Shown: positions 1-9,980 of the stretch, piece by piece
Layout: each line of letters begins with the position of its first letter
How positions within the stretch are numbered: position 1 is the first letter of the stretch
Assembly (NCBI GenBank): GCA_029721435.1
Contig: CM056586.1
Coordinates: forward strand, 74,444,607 to 74,508,606
Length of the DNA: 64,000 nucleotides
Source of the DNA: Gymnothorax reevesii
Taxonomy: Eukaryota > Chordata > Actinopteri > Anguilliformes > Muraenidae
Direction of reading: 5' to 3'
The notes under the pieces: model-generated
The model's database searches: none
Seen by the model: the letters and a program-made list of their open reading frames with translations, nothing else
What the model was told of the DNA's origin: nothing
Program-made: the position numbers and the translations under genes

Positions 1-1285
1 CCTGGATGGTCCGTTCCAGTGCTTCCTGGGCTGCAGGACCAAATATTTCCCCCGGCTCCACAGGGAGACTGCGAAGGAGTCTCCTGGATGCCTCTGTCAA
101 GTTTGACTGAGATAGCCAAACCTGGTGACGAGCCTGAACCAGGATGGACATCATCCGTCCAAGTTCCCTGGACAGAAGGCCGAATGCCTCCAGTGAGGCA
201 TCACAAAAAGTGACAGAATCAGCAGCCGTGTTGCCCTCCTGCAGCGAAGCTGAGAGCGCCAACATGAGATGTGACAAAGAGTTCCCCATGCGGCCAGCAC
301 GTGCTCCAGCATCATAAGCTCTTGTGAGAAGGTCATCAGTGATTCGACACTGGGGTCGAGGGCACCTAGCACTCCTTTGCAGAGCTTCATCTGGGGACAC
401 GATAAGAGAAGCGATGGCAGGCTCAACGGCCGGCATGGAATCCAGGCCAACTTTTGCTGCATCGTGCATGGCTGCTAGGATCCGCCCATCTGCAGAGAGG
501 CGGGAGCAGGCCTTAGTGTCCCTCCAACAGGCCTGCAACTCCTTCAGATAGTCCTTAGAATGGGGAATAGTAACGGCAGTGGGGGCTGGCCTGCGCCTGA
601 AGAATGCACTAGCAGGTGCAGCTTCTGCCTGCTGTGGCACATCCATGTGCAGTCGATCTAAAGCCATGCGCATGATTGCCCGCATGGAGCCATCCCCCAA
701 TTCAGCCACTGAACTCTGAGCCGAGGAGTGGGAGCCCCGCTCAGATGCCTGGGAACCCCCATTTTCCGAATCTCCCCCATAACCGTGGAAGTAGGTAGCC
801 GAAGCTGCCAGGGAAAACGTATCCTCCTCAGGTACTAGCACTGGCATTGGAGGAGAGGGTGTCACATCACCTTGCAATAGGGCATCTGGCTGGTGGTCTC
901 TGAGCATGGACCTGACCTGGGCCAGCTCAGCAGACAGCTGATCGACTTTAGATGAGAGCCTGCTTTCTTTTGTTTCTTTTTGAGCAGACTTCACCTTCTT
1001 CCTGGAGGGTGCGACTGCTGTAGACGCAGCCTGCCGCTTAGAACGTCTCTGACAGGCCGGGGGAGACTGGCCTGATGGGGGGAGGTCACCTTCATCCTCC
1101 TGATGTTCCACCTGCGCCAGTCTGGCAGCCCTCACTGCCCGTGGCAAGTAACTGCAGTTCATGCAGGGGTTGTCTGACAGTGCCTCCCGCAGGTGCTCAG
1201 GACCAAGGCATGCGGGGCATAGGTCATGGCCGTCCTCTGGCTGTAGAGGAGCCTCACATGACGTACAGAAATGGGAGTCATCCAT
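1..1285 (-). CDS. Gag-like ORF1 of a DIRS-order retrotransposon (runs off the left edge)
   Basis: An ATG at 1285 (minus strand) opens a frame with no stop down to base 1, about 428 codons, so the protein is incomplete here. The N-terminus begins MDDSHFCTSCEAPL and carries several Cys pairs (CTSC, CPAC, CMNC) that look like a small zinc-binding module. A Lys/Arg-rich stretch, a probable coiled coil (SSKVDQLSAELAQVRSML) and a helical region ending VWLSQSNLTEASRRLLRSLP follow. That last region resembles the putative Gag of fish DIRS-1-like elements, by recall of the family. The frame is undamaged, so the copy is fairly young. It lies antisense to itgb6, presumably in an upstream intron. RT, RNase H and tyrosine recombinase would lie beyond base 1. 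Confidence 0.72.
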   Translation of the reverse strand, partial: MDDSHFCTSCEAPLQPEDGHDLCPACLGPEHLREALSDNPCMNCSYLPRAVRAARLAQVEHQEDEGDLPPSGQSPPACQRRSKRQAASTAVAPSRKKVKSAQKETKESRLSSKVDQLSAELAQVRSMLRDHQPDALLQGDVTPSPPMPVLVPEEDTFSLAASATYFHGYGGDSENGGSQASERGSHSSAQSSVAELGDGSMRAIMRMALDRLHMDVPQQAEAAPASAFFRRRPAPTAVTIPHSKDYLKELQACWRDTKACSRLSADGRILAAMHDAAKVGLDSMPAVEPAIASLIVSPDEALQRSARCPRPQCRITDDLLTRAYDAGARAGRMGNSLSHLMLALSASLQEGNTAADSVTFCDASLEAFGLLSRELGRMMSILVQARHQVWLSQSNLTEASRRLLRSLPVEPGEIFGPAAQEALERTIQ

Positions 1286-1532
1286 TGTGGTGGCGCTGGA
1301 GGCTTACAAGCTCAGACGCTCCCGCTAGTATGCTACAGGGCCTTGCACTGGAGGGAGGGAGCGCGTACGCTGCCTATACCGGGTAAGGAACCCAGCTGGT
1401 ATTTATTGAATACTCCTCGGATAACCTGAGCGCGAACGCTATGGATAAACCGAGTATGGACACCTTAAGCTGGAGGGAGGGAGCGCGTACGCTGCCTATA
1501 CCAGCAGGAGCTCAGTAACAAACCCAAATCGG

Positions 1533-2158
1533 GGCACAGCACGAAGCAAAAAACAAACCATATGCTGGGGGGAAGCAGCGCGCACGCAGCCTGTACCAAC
1601 AGAGGTTAATGCAAACTCACCTGCAGGTGTAGCTATGCAAGCGTTACCGCTAATAATTATTCACGCTGGACACCGGGAAACGCTCACGCAACCCGCGAGC
1701 CAGCAAACAAAGTCAGCTCGACCGACTGAATTAAACGTCGGGACACAGCACGAACACAAAAACAAACCATATGCTGGGGGGAGGCAGCGCGCACGCAGCC
1801 TATACCAACAGAGGTTAACGCAACTCACCTGCAGGTGTAGCTATGCAAGCGTTGCCGCTAATAATTATTCACGCTGGACACCGGGAAACGCTAACGCAAC
1901 CCGCGAGCCAGCAAACAAAGTCAGCTCGACCGACTGAATTAAACGTCGGGACACAGCACGAACACAAAAACAAACCATATGCTGGGGGGAGGCAGCGCGC
2001 ACGCAGCCTATACCAACAGAGGTTAACGCAACTCACCTGCAGGTGTAGCTATGCAAGCGTTGCCGCTAATAATTATCCACGCTGGACACCGGGAAACGCT
2101 AACGCAACCCGCGAGCCAGCAAACAAAGTCAGCACGACCGACTGAATTAAACGTCGGC
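1533..2158. repeat. Three tandem copies of a ~208-bp unit in the DIRS leader
   Basis: The same landmark (ATGCTGGGGGGA) recurs at 1562, 1771 and 1979, and ATGCAAGCGTT recurs at 1635, 1843 and 2051, giving a period of 208-209 bp. Copies are nearly identical, so the expansion is recent. Diverged shorter relatives of the GCGCGCACGCAGCCTATACC segment occur at about 1353-1380 and 1474-1502. The overlapping 100-residue frames in each unit are a by-product of the repetition, not genes. Confidence 0.9.
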
Positions 2159-2494
2159 TGCGCAAACGCAGCCGTCACCGACAAGTAATAGCAAAGTAAC
2201 GTAAAGTCTCTCTCAACCAGAGAAAGATCGCCGTCGCAGTTCCTGGAGGGCGAACAATCGCTGCTCCGACCGACAATGGTCGCGGAACTACTAGCAACGG
2301 AGTTTAGTAGTGAAGCAGTAGACTCAATGCTTTTCAAGCAAGCAAACTACGCGCGAGAAGAAAATAAGAAACGATCCTCAGGTGACACCGGAAGATATAA
2401 TCTTCTTCGGGTCACCTGCAGGTCACAGGTGACGTTGTTGGTATACATACTCGAACTACGCATGCGCGAAGGGGAATATTCAGTGCTTTAAGCA

Positions 2495-2508
2495 CCGCCC
2501 TCTGGCGG
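2495..2508 (-). promoter_or_regulatory. CTCF-consensus match inside the DIRS terminal repeat
   Basis: The minus strand reads CCGCCAGAGGGCGG, which fits every position of the classical CTCF core CCRSYAGRGGGCR. It lies inside the transposon terminus, about 190 bp upstream of the penultimate itgb6 exon. Binding is not shown by sequence; the call is a motif match only. Confidence 0.35.
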
Positions 2509-2695
2509 TCAGCAGGGATGAAATAGAACCAGACGCATCTTGGAAGAATGGTTGTACAGCTCAGTCAGTGAACTGCGGAATCAAAAGAAGTAGAGGTTAT
2601 CTTTGTGTGTGTGTGTGTGTGCTTTTTTTTGATTGGAGCAGTGGTAAGGACCAAATTAGTTTCAGGGCTATTCTAAGCAGGTCTCTTTTCGGCAG

Positions 2696-2862
2696 ACTGT
2701 CCGGAGCCGCCAAACATACCGATGATAGTGCTGGGCGTATCTCTGTCGATCCTCACCATCGGAATAATTCTTTTGGGAATATGGAAGCTGCTAGTGTCTG
2801 TACACGACCGCAAAGAAGTTGCAAAATTTGAGGCGGAGAGGGCCAAGGCAAAGTGGCAGTCG
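2696..2862 (+). CDS. itgb6: itgb6 penultimate coding exon: transmembrane helix and proximal cytoplasmic tail
   Basis: Integrin beta-6 pairs with alpha-V at the surface of epithelial cells. The exon follows an acceptor (TTTTCGGCAG) and ends before a GT donor at 2863. It encodes [10 protein letters not shown], then a hydrophobic membrane helix ([17 protein letters not shown]) and the cytoplasmic start [20 protein letters not shown]. The HDRKE segment is the conserved membrane-proximal hinge of integrin beta chains, and the CPxPPNIPM lead-in is typical of beta-6. The first codon is completed by one base from an exon left of the window; the exon ends in phase 0. Neighbouring pla2r1 on the same strand supports beta-6 over other beta chains. 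Confidence 0.93.
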
Positions 2863-2968
2863 GTATGCTCCAGAAAATCACTTTGATGTTCAACTTTATT
2901 AGCCAGCACGTAAGAATAGCGACAGGTTTAAAAATGCAGTGGTCTAATCATTCTGATTTTCTTTGCAG

Positions 2969-3070
2969 GGTACAAATCCACTCTTCAAAAGTTCAACATC
3001 AACATTCAAGAACGTAACATATAAAAGTGCAGGGAAACAAAAGGTTGACATTTCGGCGGACAGTTGCTGA
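2969..3070 (+). CDS. itgb6: itgb6 last coding exon: cytoplasmic tail and stop
   Basis: After the acceptor CTTTGCAG the frame reads [20 protein letters not shown] and ends in [11 protein letters not shown] before TGA at 3068. The tail carries the two docking motifs of integrin beta chains: a proximal NPxY-type site, here NPLF, and a distal NxxY site, NVTY. The extra C-terminal segment after NVTYK is a hallmark of beta-6 and makes the assignment specific. The proximal Tyr-to-Phe change would remove a phosphorylation site while keeping the talin-binding turn (known for NPxF in beta-2; inferred here). The intron between the two exons is only 106 bp. Confidence 0.95.
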   Translation, partial: GTNPLFKSSTSTFKNVTYKSAGKQKVDISADSC

Positions 3071-3625
3071 ATATCCACACTGTATGTTGCGAATGTGTAT
3101 CCTGTTATTAAGGACCTGAGTGCACTAACTGTGTGTTTCCACAATCTGTGCTCACTTCTGTACTGTATGGTTGCACTGAGTGTGTATGTGTGTGGTTTTT
3201 TTTTTTTTTTTGTGACTATCAAAAATATCTTCCTCACAACAACAAGAGAACAATCTTTTAGTTGGATTTATTGTGTTTTTAGGGACAATTTGGGTCAAAA
3301 GCCGTGAAATAATATGTATGCTTTTATTTGTTATGGGTTGTTCTAGATTTTGCTGCTTGAAGATTTAAAATTTAAACTACTGAACCTAATACGTGACAGA
3401 ACACTGGACTACCCTTATGCTGTTGTTTTTCCTCCATGTTTACAGTGTGTACTGGACACAGTTACAAAACACTGTAGATGCTCAAGTTTTGTTTGTTTTT
3501 AAAGATGTGAAAGCAAAAATCTTAAGAAATGTTTTGTGTCATTCTGAGGCTGAGCCTTGACTGGACTGTCTTTTTTTTAAATTATTTTAAAATTGCGTGA
3601 ATAAAGTTTACATTTGCGCTTCAGG
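3071..3625 (+). other. itgb6: itgb6 3' untranslated region
   Basis: AT-rich sequence follows the itgb6 stop. It contains T-runs and ends shortly after an AATAAA hexamer, so the gene's last exon probably ends 15-25 bases beyond 3605. No second coding frame is evident. Confidence 0.7.
3600..3605 (+). terminator. itgb6: Poly(A) signal AATAAA of itgb6
   Basis: A canonical hexamer lies 530 bases after the itgb6 stop in GTGAATAAAGTTT. It is the first canonical AATAAA after the stop on this strand. Confidence 0.75.
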
Positions 3626-3712
3626 CACCTCGAAGCTATGTATGAATGTTGACCCAGTAATATGTGTGATCAGGAAACGTTCGTACACGTGCACTGCTTA
3701 TATTTACTGTAT

Positions 3713-3733
3713 ATGTGTGTGTGTGTGTGTGTG
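3713..3733. repeat. (TG)n microsatellite
   Basis: About ten uninterrupted TG units lie in otherwise ordinary AT-rich intergenic sequence. From 3626 to 4160 I see nothing else beyond A/T runs. Confidence 0.9.
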
Positions 3734-4173
3734 GTTGTGTACACACGAGAATGTCCACTTTTCCGTTTAACAACAACATATATTTCAGCTACTTGTGCTG
3801 AGTGAGTTTAGGTGATCATAGAAAACCGCTGATAACTCCACAGCAAAAAATAAATGAATAAGTAAAATAAAAATGGATAAATAAAAACCAAGCATTTTGA
3901 TCATGTATTTAGACTTAAAAACCTATTTCTATTACCTTTTTTGACAGTAAAACAAAAAAATTCTTCCACCAATTTGCAATAGTTTCTGAGTTTGTTTGTG
4001 GAATAAGAAAATGACACTATTCAAACATATGCTAATTGAAAATAAACTAATACTTTCTTCTTGCATGAGAAAAAAAAAAGCTAAGCCTCACAATTGAACA
4101 AAATTACTTCTTAGTCCTGAGAGTACTACAGGCAACTATAGTGGCCTAGTGATGTCAGATATCAAAATCAGAT

Positions 4174-4249
4174 GCTGTTGAAAATCTATCATGTGGTAAC
4201 TTGTTTAAAAGAGCTCCAACACGTTGCCACATGATAGATTTTCAACAGC
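4174..4249. repeat. Near-perfect 27-bp hairpin with 22-base loop
   Basis: Bases 4174-4196 and 4227-4249 are exact reverse complements (23 bp). The stem extends inward by four more pairs (TAAC/GTTG, one G-T wobble), leaving a 22-base loop at 4201-4222. Stem length and loop size would suit a small pre-miRNA or the core of a tiny palindromic transposon. Nothing inside identifies a family. Confidence 0.75.
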
Positions 4250-4563
4250 TCCGGATAATTACATTTTTAATTCCTTGAAAATTTATTTAGAGTTCTAGGG
4301 GTTAGGACAGAGACTTTTGCACTGTCCATGTAATGTCATGAGGTGTTACTGTGAAGCCATAGTTTTGTTTTGTTTGAATGAAGTGTTTTCAATATATCCA
4401 CTTAACTTATTGCTCATGCAATTAGTCTTCACCTCTAAGATCCAGAAAGTGTGGACTTTTTTCAGGAACAGCTTGTGAACCGGGATTTGGCTGAAGGATT
4501 CCAGACTAATAACAAAAATTCCTAAAAAACTTGGAAAATTTAATTTAAAAAAATCTAAAATAT

Positions 4564-5772
4564 ACAACCCCATATCCAAAAAATGTGAGGTTTTACGAAA
4601 TGAACCAAGTGCGACAACCAGTAAAATACAAAAAGGAGGCTTTATTTCTGAAGAAGGAAACCCCCCCCCAACAGAGCTGGCGACAGTACACAATCCAAAG
4701 TCAGAATCCAAAGGGCGTAATCCAGGTTCGTGAACAGTGCACAAATCACAAAAATCGCAGTCAGACAAAAAATGGGTCAATAAACAAGAATGCGGCGAGG
4801 TACAGGGAGAATGCAAAGCTTGAGGTCTAGGACGGTCCAGTCAGAAAGATAATCACAATGATACAAGGCGAGAGAAGCATGGCACAGGTAAGCAATGGTG
4901 AATGATCTGACAAGGAAGTGCTACAAACAGACATCTAATATACGTTTCCGGGAGGTGACATGACATTGGAACACAGGTGCAATCAATGGGACTGATAACA
5001 AGGGAGAAACACATTGGGAGGAAAACTAATCACATGAAATTAGCCGTAGCCAAAACGCAGACAAGGATCACAGGACAAACCTATAGACAGATAGACAGCT
5101 CCAGTCACGGAGTTCTTAAGTGCATAGATAACGAGAGTGAAAAGACGGCACGGAGCAGTTGTGGAGACCCACAGAAAACGCAGTAGATATAATTAGGGAA
5201 AGACAAGATGCGGAGACTAGAATAGGGCGAATGCAGAAAGATCGCTAGTCAATTAGTAAGTGCAGCTATACAATCCCGAGTGCTCGTTAGTAAGTTAGTA
5301 AAATATACGATGTTAGTGTTGGTTAGTAATTATCCAAAATAACAAACAGTATGTGTCAGTAAAATAGCAAAAGTAGGAGGAAGGAAGAACACAAGATAAT
5401 GAAGGAAGATTGAAACCCAGAAACCAATAAATCTCCTGAAGGAGTGGCACGCATTACTGGGGACTGTGAGCAAAGACAAGACTCCTGACAGGACGGGGGA
5501 GACGAAGTGCAATGCATGGGGCTGAAAACATGGCATGGAATGACTGAACTAAAACATGGAAAATAATAAAACCTGAAATCTAAATAAATATCAAAACCCA
5601 AAACACAATCCTGAGAAAAGTCAGACATGAGCAGAAATTCAAAAACACAGAGGTCAGTCAGAATCATGACGCATGGCCAGGCAGAAACATGGTACATGGC
5701 ATGGGAATAGCAGAATCACAACAAAAAAAGTTTGTATACTGTGTAAAATGTAAATAAAAATAGAACGCAATG
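4564..5772 (+). mobile_element. Tc1-like terminal inverted repeat remnant, split by a solo LTR
   Basis: Bases 4564-4583 (ACAACCCCATATCCAAAAAA) and 5724-5772 (AAAAAGTTTGTATACTGTG onward to GCAATGA) join into one recognisable terminus of the fish Tc1-like family that also occurs at 6657 and 63961. The interruption is exactly the LTR at 4584-5723. The rest of the Tc1 copy is gone, replaced after 5772 by LINE sequence. Confidence 0.7.
4584..5723 (-). mobile_element. Solo LTR of a sushi-like Ty3/gypsy family
   Basis: This 1.14-kb block starts TGTGAGG and ends CAGAATCACAACA (TG...CA as for LTRs). It is colinear with the LTR at 25916-27221 next to the gypsy gag, including AAGGAGGCTTTATTTCTGAAG near one end. 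Read on the minus strand, that shared segment contains AATAAAG, a likely poly(A) signal near the LTR 3' side. No internal gag/pol sequence adjoins it, so it is a solo LTR left by LTR-LTR recombination. The A-run on both sides could be the 5-bp target duplication, but this is uninformative. Confidence 0.78.
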
Positions 5773-6485
5773 AATTTCTTGGGACCATTATCGACAGTAG
5801 ACTTACATTTGTGGCTAACTGTGAGTCTGTCTATAAAAAGGCAAACTAGCGCCTACACTGCCTGAGGAAGCTGTCATCCTTTCATGTTGACAAAAAGCTG
5901 CTTCCCATGTTCTACAGATGTTTTATTGAATCCATCATCTCTTTTAGCCTAGTGTCCTGGTTTGGCAACCTACCCCTAAAAAATAAATACACACTTAATC
6001 AGATAGTGAGGTGGGCCAGTAAATTAATTGGAGAGCAACAGCTTAATTTAGAATCTCTATATAATGGGCAATTACAGAGACTGGCTAGGTCCATCCTAGA
6101 TGAGATACTCCACCCACTACATGGTGAATTCCAGCCTCTCCCTTCTGGTCGTAGGTTTATAATGCCTGTGTGTAAAACTAAAAGGTACAGGTGTAGCTTT
6201 ATCCCATCAGCCATTAAGGCCTTGAACACCACATGATTATCCACCTCAAGGGGCAGCCCTCCTCTCCTCTTTTTTTTTTTTTAAATCTATTTATTTATTT
6301 ATTTGTTTATTTATCTATTCATTATATTACATATCAAGCATGGAGCATCTGTCTGTTTATCAGTGTTGTTTGTTTGTTTGTTATCTTGTTGTCTTCTGTG
6401 TTCTGTTGTTGTTTTGTGTGTTGATGTGTAAGCTGTACTTTTTACCTGCAAACAAATCTACCCTTGGGTATCAATAAAGTCACCT
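5773..6485 (+). mobile_element. 5'-truncated LINE fragment (Rex1/CR1-like), C-terminal end of ORF2 and 3' UTR
   Basis: The sequence begins in a segment like FLGTIIDSRLTF, the post-catalytic part of a LINE reverse transcriptase. It continues through LLPMFYRCFIESIISFSLV and ends with the family-typical FIPSAIKALNTT at 6236. The 3' end, ATCTACCCTTGGGTATCAATAAAG, resembles the end of the LINE at 55850-55870. A (TTTA)n run lies at 6285-6315. Only the last fifth of ORF2 is present, as expected for incomplete reverse transcription. Confidence 0.7.
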
Positions 6486-6656
6486 TACCTTCTTGAATTT
6501 TATATTTTATAGAAAATAATTAGAAGACAAAATATCAGATGTTGAAACAAAAATTGTACTGTTTTTTGGAAACGATATGAAGACCACAAAGGAAAAATGA
6601 GTCCAAAATGTGCATTTTTGAATATTTTATATATTATGTATTATTATAATATTTTA

Positions 6657-8233
6657 CAACCCCAATTCCAAAATAGTTGTAATAGTTGGACGAAGTGTAA
6701 ATTGTGAACAAAATCAAAATGCAATGACTTTCAGATCACGAGCCAATATGTTATTTACAATAGAACATAGATAACATTTCACATGTTGAAACTGAGACAT
6801 TTTACATTTTTATTCACAAAATGAGTTTATTTCAAATTTTCTGGCTGCAACAGGTCTCCAAAAAGTTGCAACACAGGCAAAAAAGGGCTGAAAAAGGTAT
6901 TAATATATAAGCAAATCAGCTAAAAGAACATTTAACAAGAAATTAAGTTAACTGGCATTAGCTGTGTATCATGATCGGCTATAAAATGGATGTCTTAGAG
7001 AGGCTGAGTCTCTCAGAAGTAAAGATGGCCAGAGGCTCTCCAACCTGTGAAGGCTTGCATAAAAAAATTGTGGAATACTTAAAAAACAATGTTCCTCAAT
7101 GTAAAATTGCAAAGGCTTTAAAGATCTCAATACCCACAGTGCATAACATCATCAAAAGATTCAGAGAAAATGGAGAAATCTCTGTGCGTAAGGGACAACG
7201 CCGAAGACCTTTACTGGTTGCCCGTGATCTTCGGGCCCTCAGACGCCGCTGCATCACTCACCGGCATGATTCTAGGAATACTTCATGAAACCACTGTCTG
7301 TAAACACAGTCCGCCATGCCATTCACAGATGGTACCTGAAACTCTATCATGCAAAAAGGAAGGCATTGTTGAGCATGATCCAGAAGCGCCGCTGTGTTCT
7401 GTGGACCAAGGCTCATTTAAAATGGACTGTAGCAAAGTAGCAAAGTGTCCTGTGGTCAGATGAGTCCAAATTTGACATTCTTGTTGGAAATCATGGGCGT
7501 CGTGTCCTCTGGGCTGAAGAGGAGAAAGACCACCCCTCCTGTTATCAGTGGTCAGTGCAAAAGCCAGCATCTCTGATGGTATAAGGATGCATTAGTGCAT
7601 ATGGTGTGGGACACTTGCATGTTTTATAAAGCACCTGGAATGCTGAAAGGTATATAAAGGTTTTAGAGCAACATATACACCCCTCCAGACAACATCTATT
7701 CCATGGAAGGCCTTGCGTATTTCAGCAAGAAAATGCAAAACCACATACTGCAGCTATTACAACAGCATGGCTTCGTAGTAGAAGAGTCCTTGTGCTGAAC
7801 TGGCCTACCTGCAGTCCTTATCTTTCACTGATTGTGAACATTTGGCGCATAATTAAAAGAAAAGTCCGTCAAAGGAGACCCAAAACTCTCCAGCAGCTGG
7901 AAGCCTATGTTAAACAAGAGTGGGATTTAATTCCAATGGCTAAACTCAAGAAACTTGTCTCCTCAATGCCCAGACGCCTCCATTCTGTGTTAAAAAGAAG
8001 AGTGGATGCTACACCATGGTAAACAGGCCCCTGTCCCAACTTTTTTGAGACCTGTAGCAGTCATCAAATTTGAAATGAGCTCATTTTGTGGATAAAATTA
8101 TAAATTGTATTTCTCAGTTTGAACATTTGCTCTGTTATTTCTGTTCTATTGTAAATAAAATACTCGCTGGTGTGATTTGAAAGTCATTGCATTTGCATTA
8201 TACTTTGTCCCAACTATTTCAGAATTGAGGTTG
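6657..8233 (+). mobile_element. Near full-length decayed Tc1-like transposon
   Basis: Inverted termini CAACCCCAATTCCAAAATAG (left) and the complement ending CTATTTCAGAATTGAGGTTG (right) bound 1,577 bp, the usual Tc1 size. The left flank is TA; the right flank reads CA, a probable decayed TA target. The interior holds the transposase pseudogene. The same family supplies the copies at 8330-9360, 17670-18425 and 28466-28975 and the stub at 63961. Confidence 0.9.
6971..8022 (+). pseudogene. Tc1-like transposase pseudogene
   Basis: The start encodes the N-terminal paired-like helix-turn-helix: KKIVEYLKNNVPQCKIAKAL followed by KISIPTVHNIIKRFRENGEI and a basic hinge (GQRRRP). The frame breaks after about 100 codons. 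Further pieces appear in other frames, including an FKMD-type segment near 7418 and the C-terminal block 7792-8022 (NWPTCSPYLSLIVNIWRIIK, ending near RRVDATPW). The SPDL/IENIW signature around the last catalytic acidic residue has decayed to SPYL/VNIW. Several stops and frameshifts rule out activity. Confidence 0.88.
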
Positions 8234-8329
8234 CATAATTTTATATTTTTTGCAGATTTTTTCACTGCTTCATTTCTAAGATTGTTTTGAGTTTTCAATT
8301 CTTCATTTCTCTACAACAAATGCGTGTTT

Positions 8330-9360
8330 GAACTTGATGTTAGTAACACATTTCAAAAAAAGTTGGAGCAAGGGCATGTTTTCCTTTGTGTTGCATCACT
8401 TTTTTTCAACACCACTATATAAGTGTTTGAGAACTGAGAAAACCGTCTGCTGTAAAATGCAGCCATCAATGCTAAATGTTTTCCCATCCTTGCTTGATGT
8501 AGAATTTCAGCTACTCCACACTTTGCAGCTTTGCTTGTTGTATTTTTTGTTTCATTCTGCCCCAAATATCTTCAGTGGGTGACAGGTCTGGACTGCAGGC
8601 AGGCCAGTTTAGCACCCAGACTCTTTTATTACAGAGCCATGTTGTTGTAATATCTGCAGAATATGGTGTTAGGCATTGTCCTGCTGCAATAAGCAAAGCC
8701 TTTCCTCAAAAAGATGTCTAAACGGCAGGATATGTTGCTCCAAAGCCTGCATTTTGTTCAGCATTAATGGTTTATTGGCAGATATGCAAGTTGCTCATGC
8801 TGTGTGCATCAACGCACCCCATACTGTCATGGATGCTTGAAATGTTTGCTGATGAAAAGCCGGTCCCTTTCCTTTTCAGCCGGGAAGATGGTGGAGGATG
8901 TAGCATCCATGATCTCCAGACAGAATTTCACATTAGGATGGGTGAAACCATAAGACATTTTTCCACTTTGCCTCAGTGCATCTGAAATGACCTCAGGCCC
9001 AGAGAAGCCAGCAGCGTTTCTGGATCTCATTTATATATGGTTTTAAGAGAGCATGATAGAGTCTTTGTGGATGTAGGGACACTGCCAGTGGTTCACAGAA
9101 GTGTTCCTGAGCCCATGCAGTGATTTCAACAACAGAACTCTGTCTGTTTTTAATGCAGTGCCACCAGAAGGCCTGAATATCGCAGCCATTCAATACTGGT
9201 TTTCAGTTTTGTCCCTTGTGTACAGAGATTTATCCAGATTCTCTGAATATTTTAATGATATGATACTCCTGAGAGGACAAAATCCCCAAATTCTTTGCAA
9301 TTTTACTTTGAGAAATTTTATTTCTAAATTGTTGAAATTATACTTTTTTAAGAATTTGTA
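8330..9360 (-). pseudogene. Second Tc1-like transposase pseudogene, inverted relative to the first
   Basis: Read on the minus strand, 8511-8696 gives LNWPACSPDLSPTEDIWGRM, the C-terminal catalytic signature of Tc1-like transposase. Sequence back to about 9360 matches the antisense of the transposase 5' part, including the helix-turn-helix zone. Terminal motifs (CATTTCAAAAAAAGTTGGAG) mark the end near 8350. The copy has multiple stops and internal deletions. With 6657-8233 it forms a head-to-head pair of unequal age. Confidence 0.8.
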
Positions 9361-9437
9361 GATTTGTTTTTAAGAATTTGTAATTTGAAAGTGAGACATT
9401 TTGAATTTTATGAAAAACATTTGCTCATTTTGAATTT

Positions 9438-9560
9438 GATGGCAGCAACACATTTCAAAAAAGTTGGATTAGGGGCATGTTTACCATTGTTTAGTATCCC
9501 CTTTTCTTTTAATAGCAATCTTTAAACGTCTGGGAAGTGAGGAGACCAATTGTATGTTTA
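9438..9560 (-). mobile_element. Short Tc1-like terminus fragment
   Basis: GCAACACATTTCAAAAAAGT and the following 100 bases repeat the terminal part of the preceding Tc1-like copy (compare 8345-8440), in the same orientation, then stop. It is a third, truncated copy with no coding potential. Confidence 0.6.
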
Positions 9561-9784
9561 CAACTATTTATGATGCTGTCTTGTCCAGGGCCTGTATTCA
9601 TGTCTGGACGTTTTCCGCCTATTGGGACGATAGATTATGACGGCCCTATTGGTGCAATTAATGAACGGCCGTTTGGCCTTATCTGCCAAGCCTATACCCA
9701 GCTAACACACGACAAACTGGCGACGTAACTATTTGTGCTCTTTTGGTAAGTTAGTGACCGACCATATGAAAACGGTCTGACAAC

Positions 9785-9980
9785 GTTGTCAGTTGGTAAT
9801 TCAGTTACGTTACTAGACAACCTTTTCAATTCCTCGTGAACAAGTCGCTTGTTGGTTATTTGGTTACGTCGCCTGCTAGTAATGAAGTTACGAATACTGG
9901 CAAACTTAACGACCTTTTCAATATGTTGATGACACGTCTCTTGTTGGTAATTAAGTTACGAATGCTGGCAAGTTGAGGTT
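9785..9980. repeat. Diverged ~91-bp tandem repeat, two copies plus a partial
   Basis: Blocks such as CTTGTTGGTTATTTGGTTACG (about 9850) and CTTGTTGGTAATTAAGTTACG (about 9939) recur with ACCTTTTCAAT upstream of each at about 91-bp spacing; a third partial match starts near 9788. The unit is unusually rich in TTACG/AACG words. Confidence 0.6.

Larger units (their letters stand above)
1..2532 (-). mobile_element. DIRS-order tyrosine-recombinase retrotransposon, 5' half
   Basis: Read on the minus strand, the piece starts with a terminal repeat (about 2340-2532), passes a long GC-rich leader made of tandem repeats, and enters the gag-like frame at 1285. The terminal block contains a GC-rich palindrome (ACCGCCCTCTGGCGGT) near its end, which I associate with fish DIRS termini. 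The right boundary is judged from the change in composition near 2532. No target-site duplication is visible, as expected for elements that integrate by tyrosine recombinase. The 3' half is outside the window. Confidence 0.6.

Noticed and set aside
1635..2145. Repeated 100-residue frames (two nearly identical)
   Set aside because: They arise from the 208-bp tandem units in a retrotransposon leader and have no domain.
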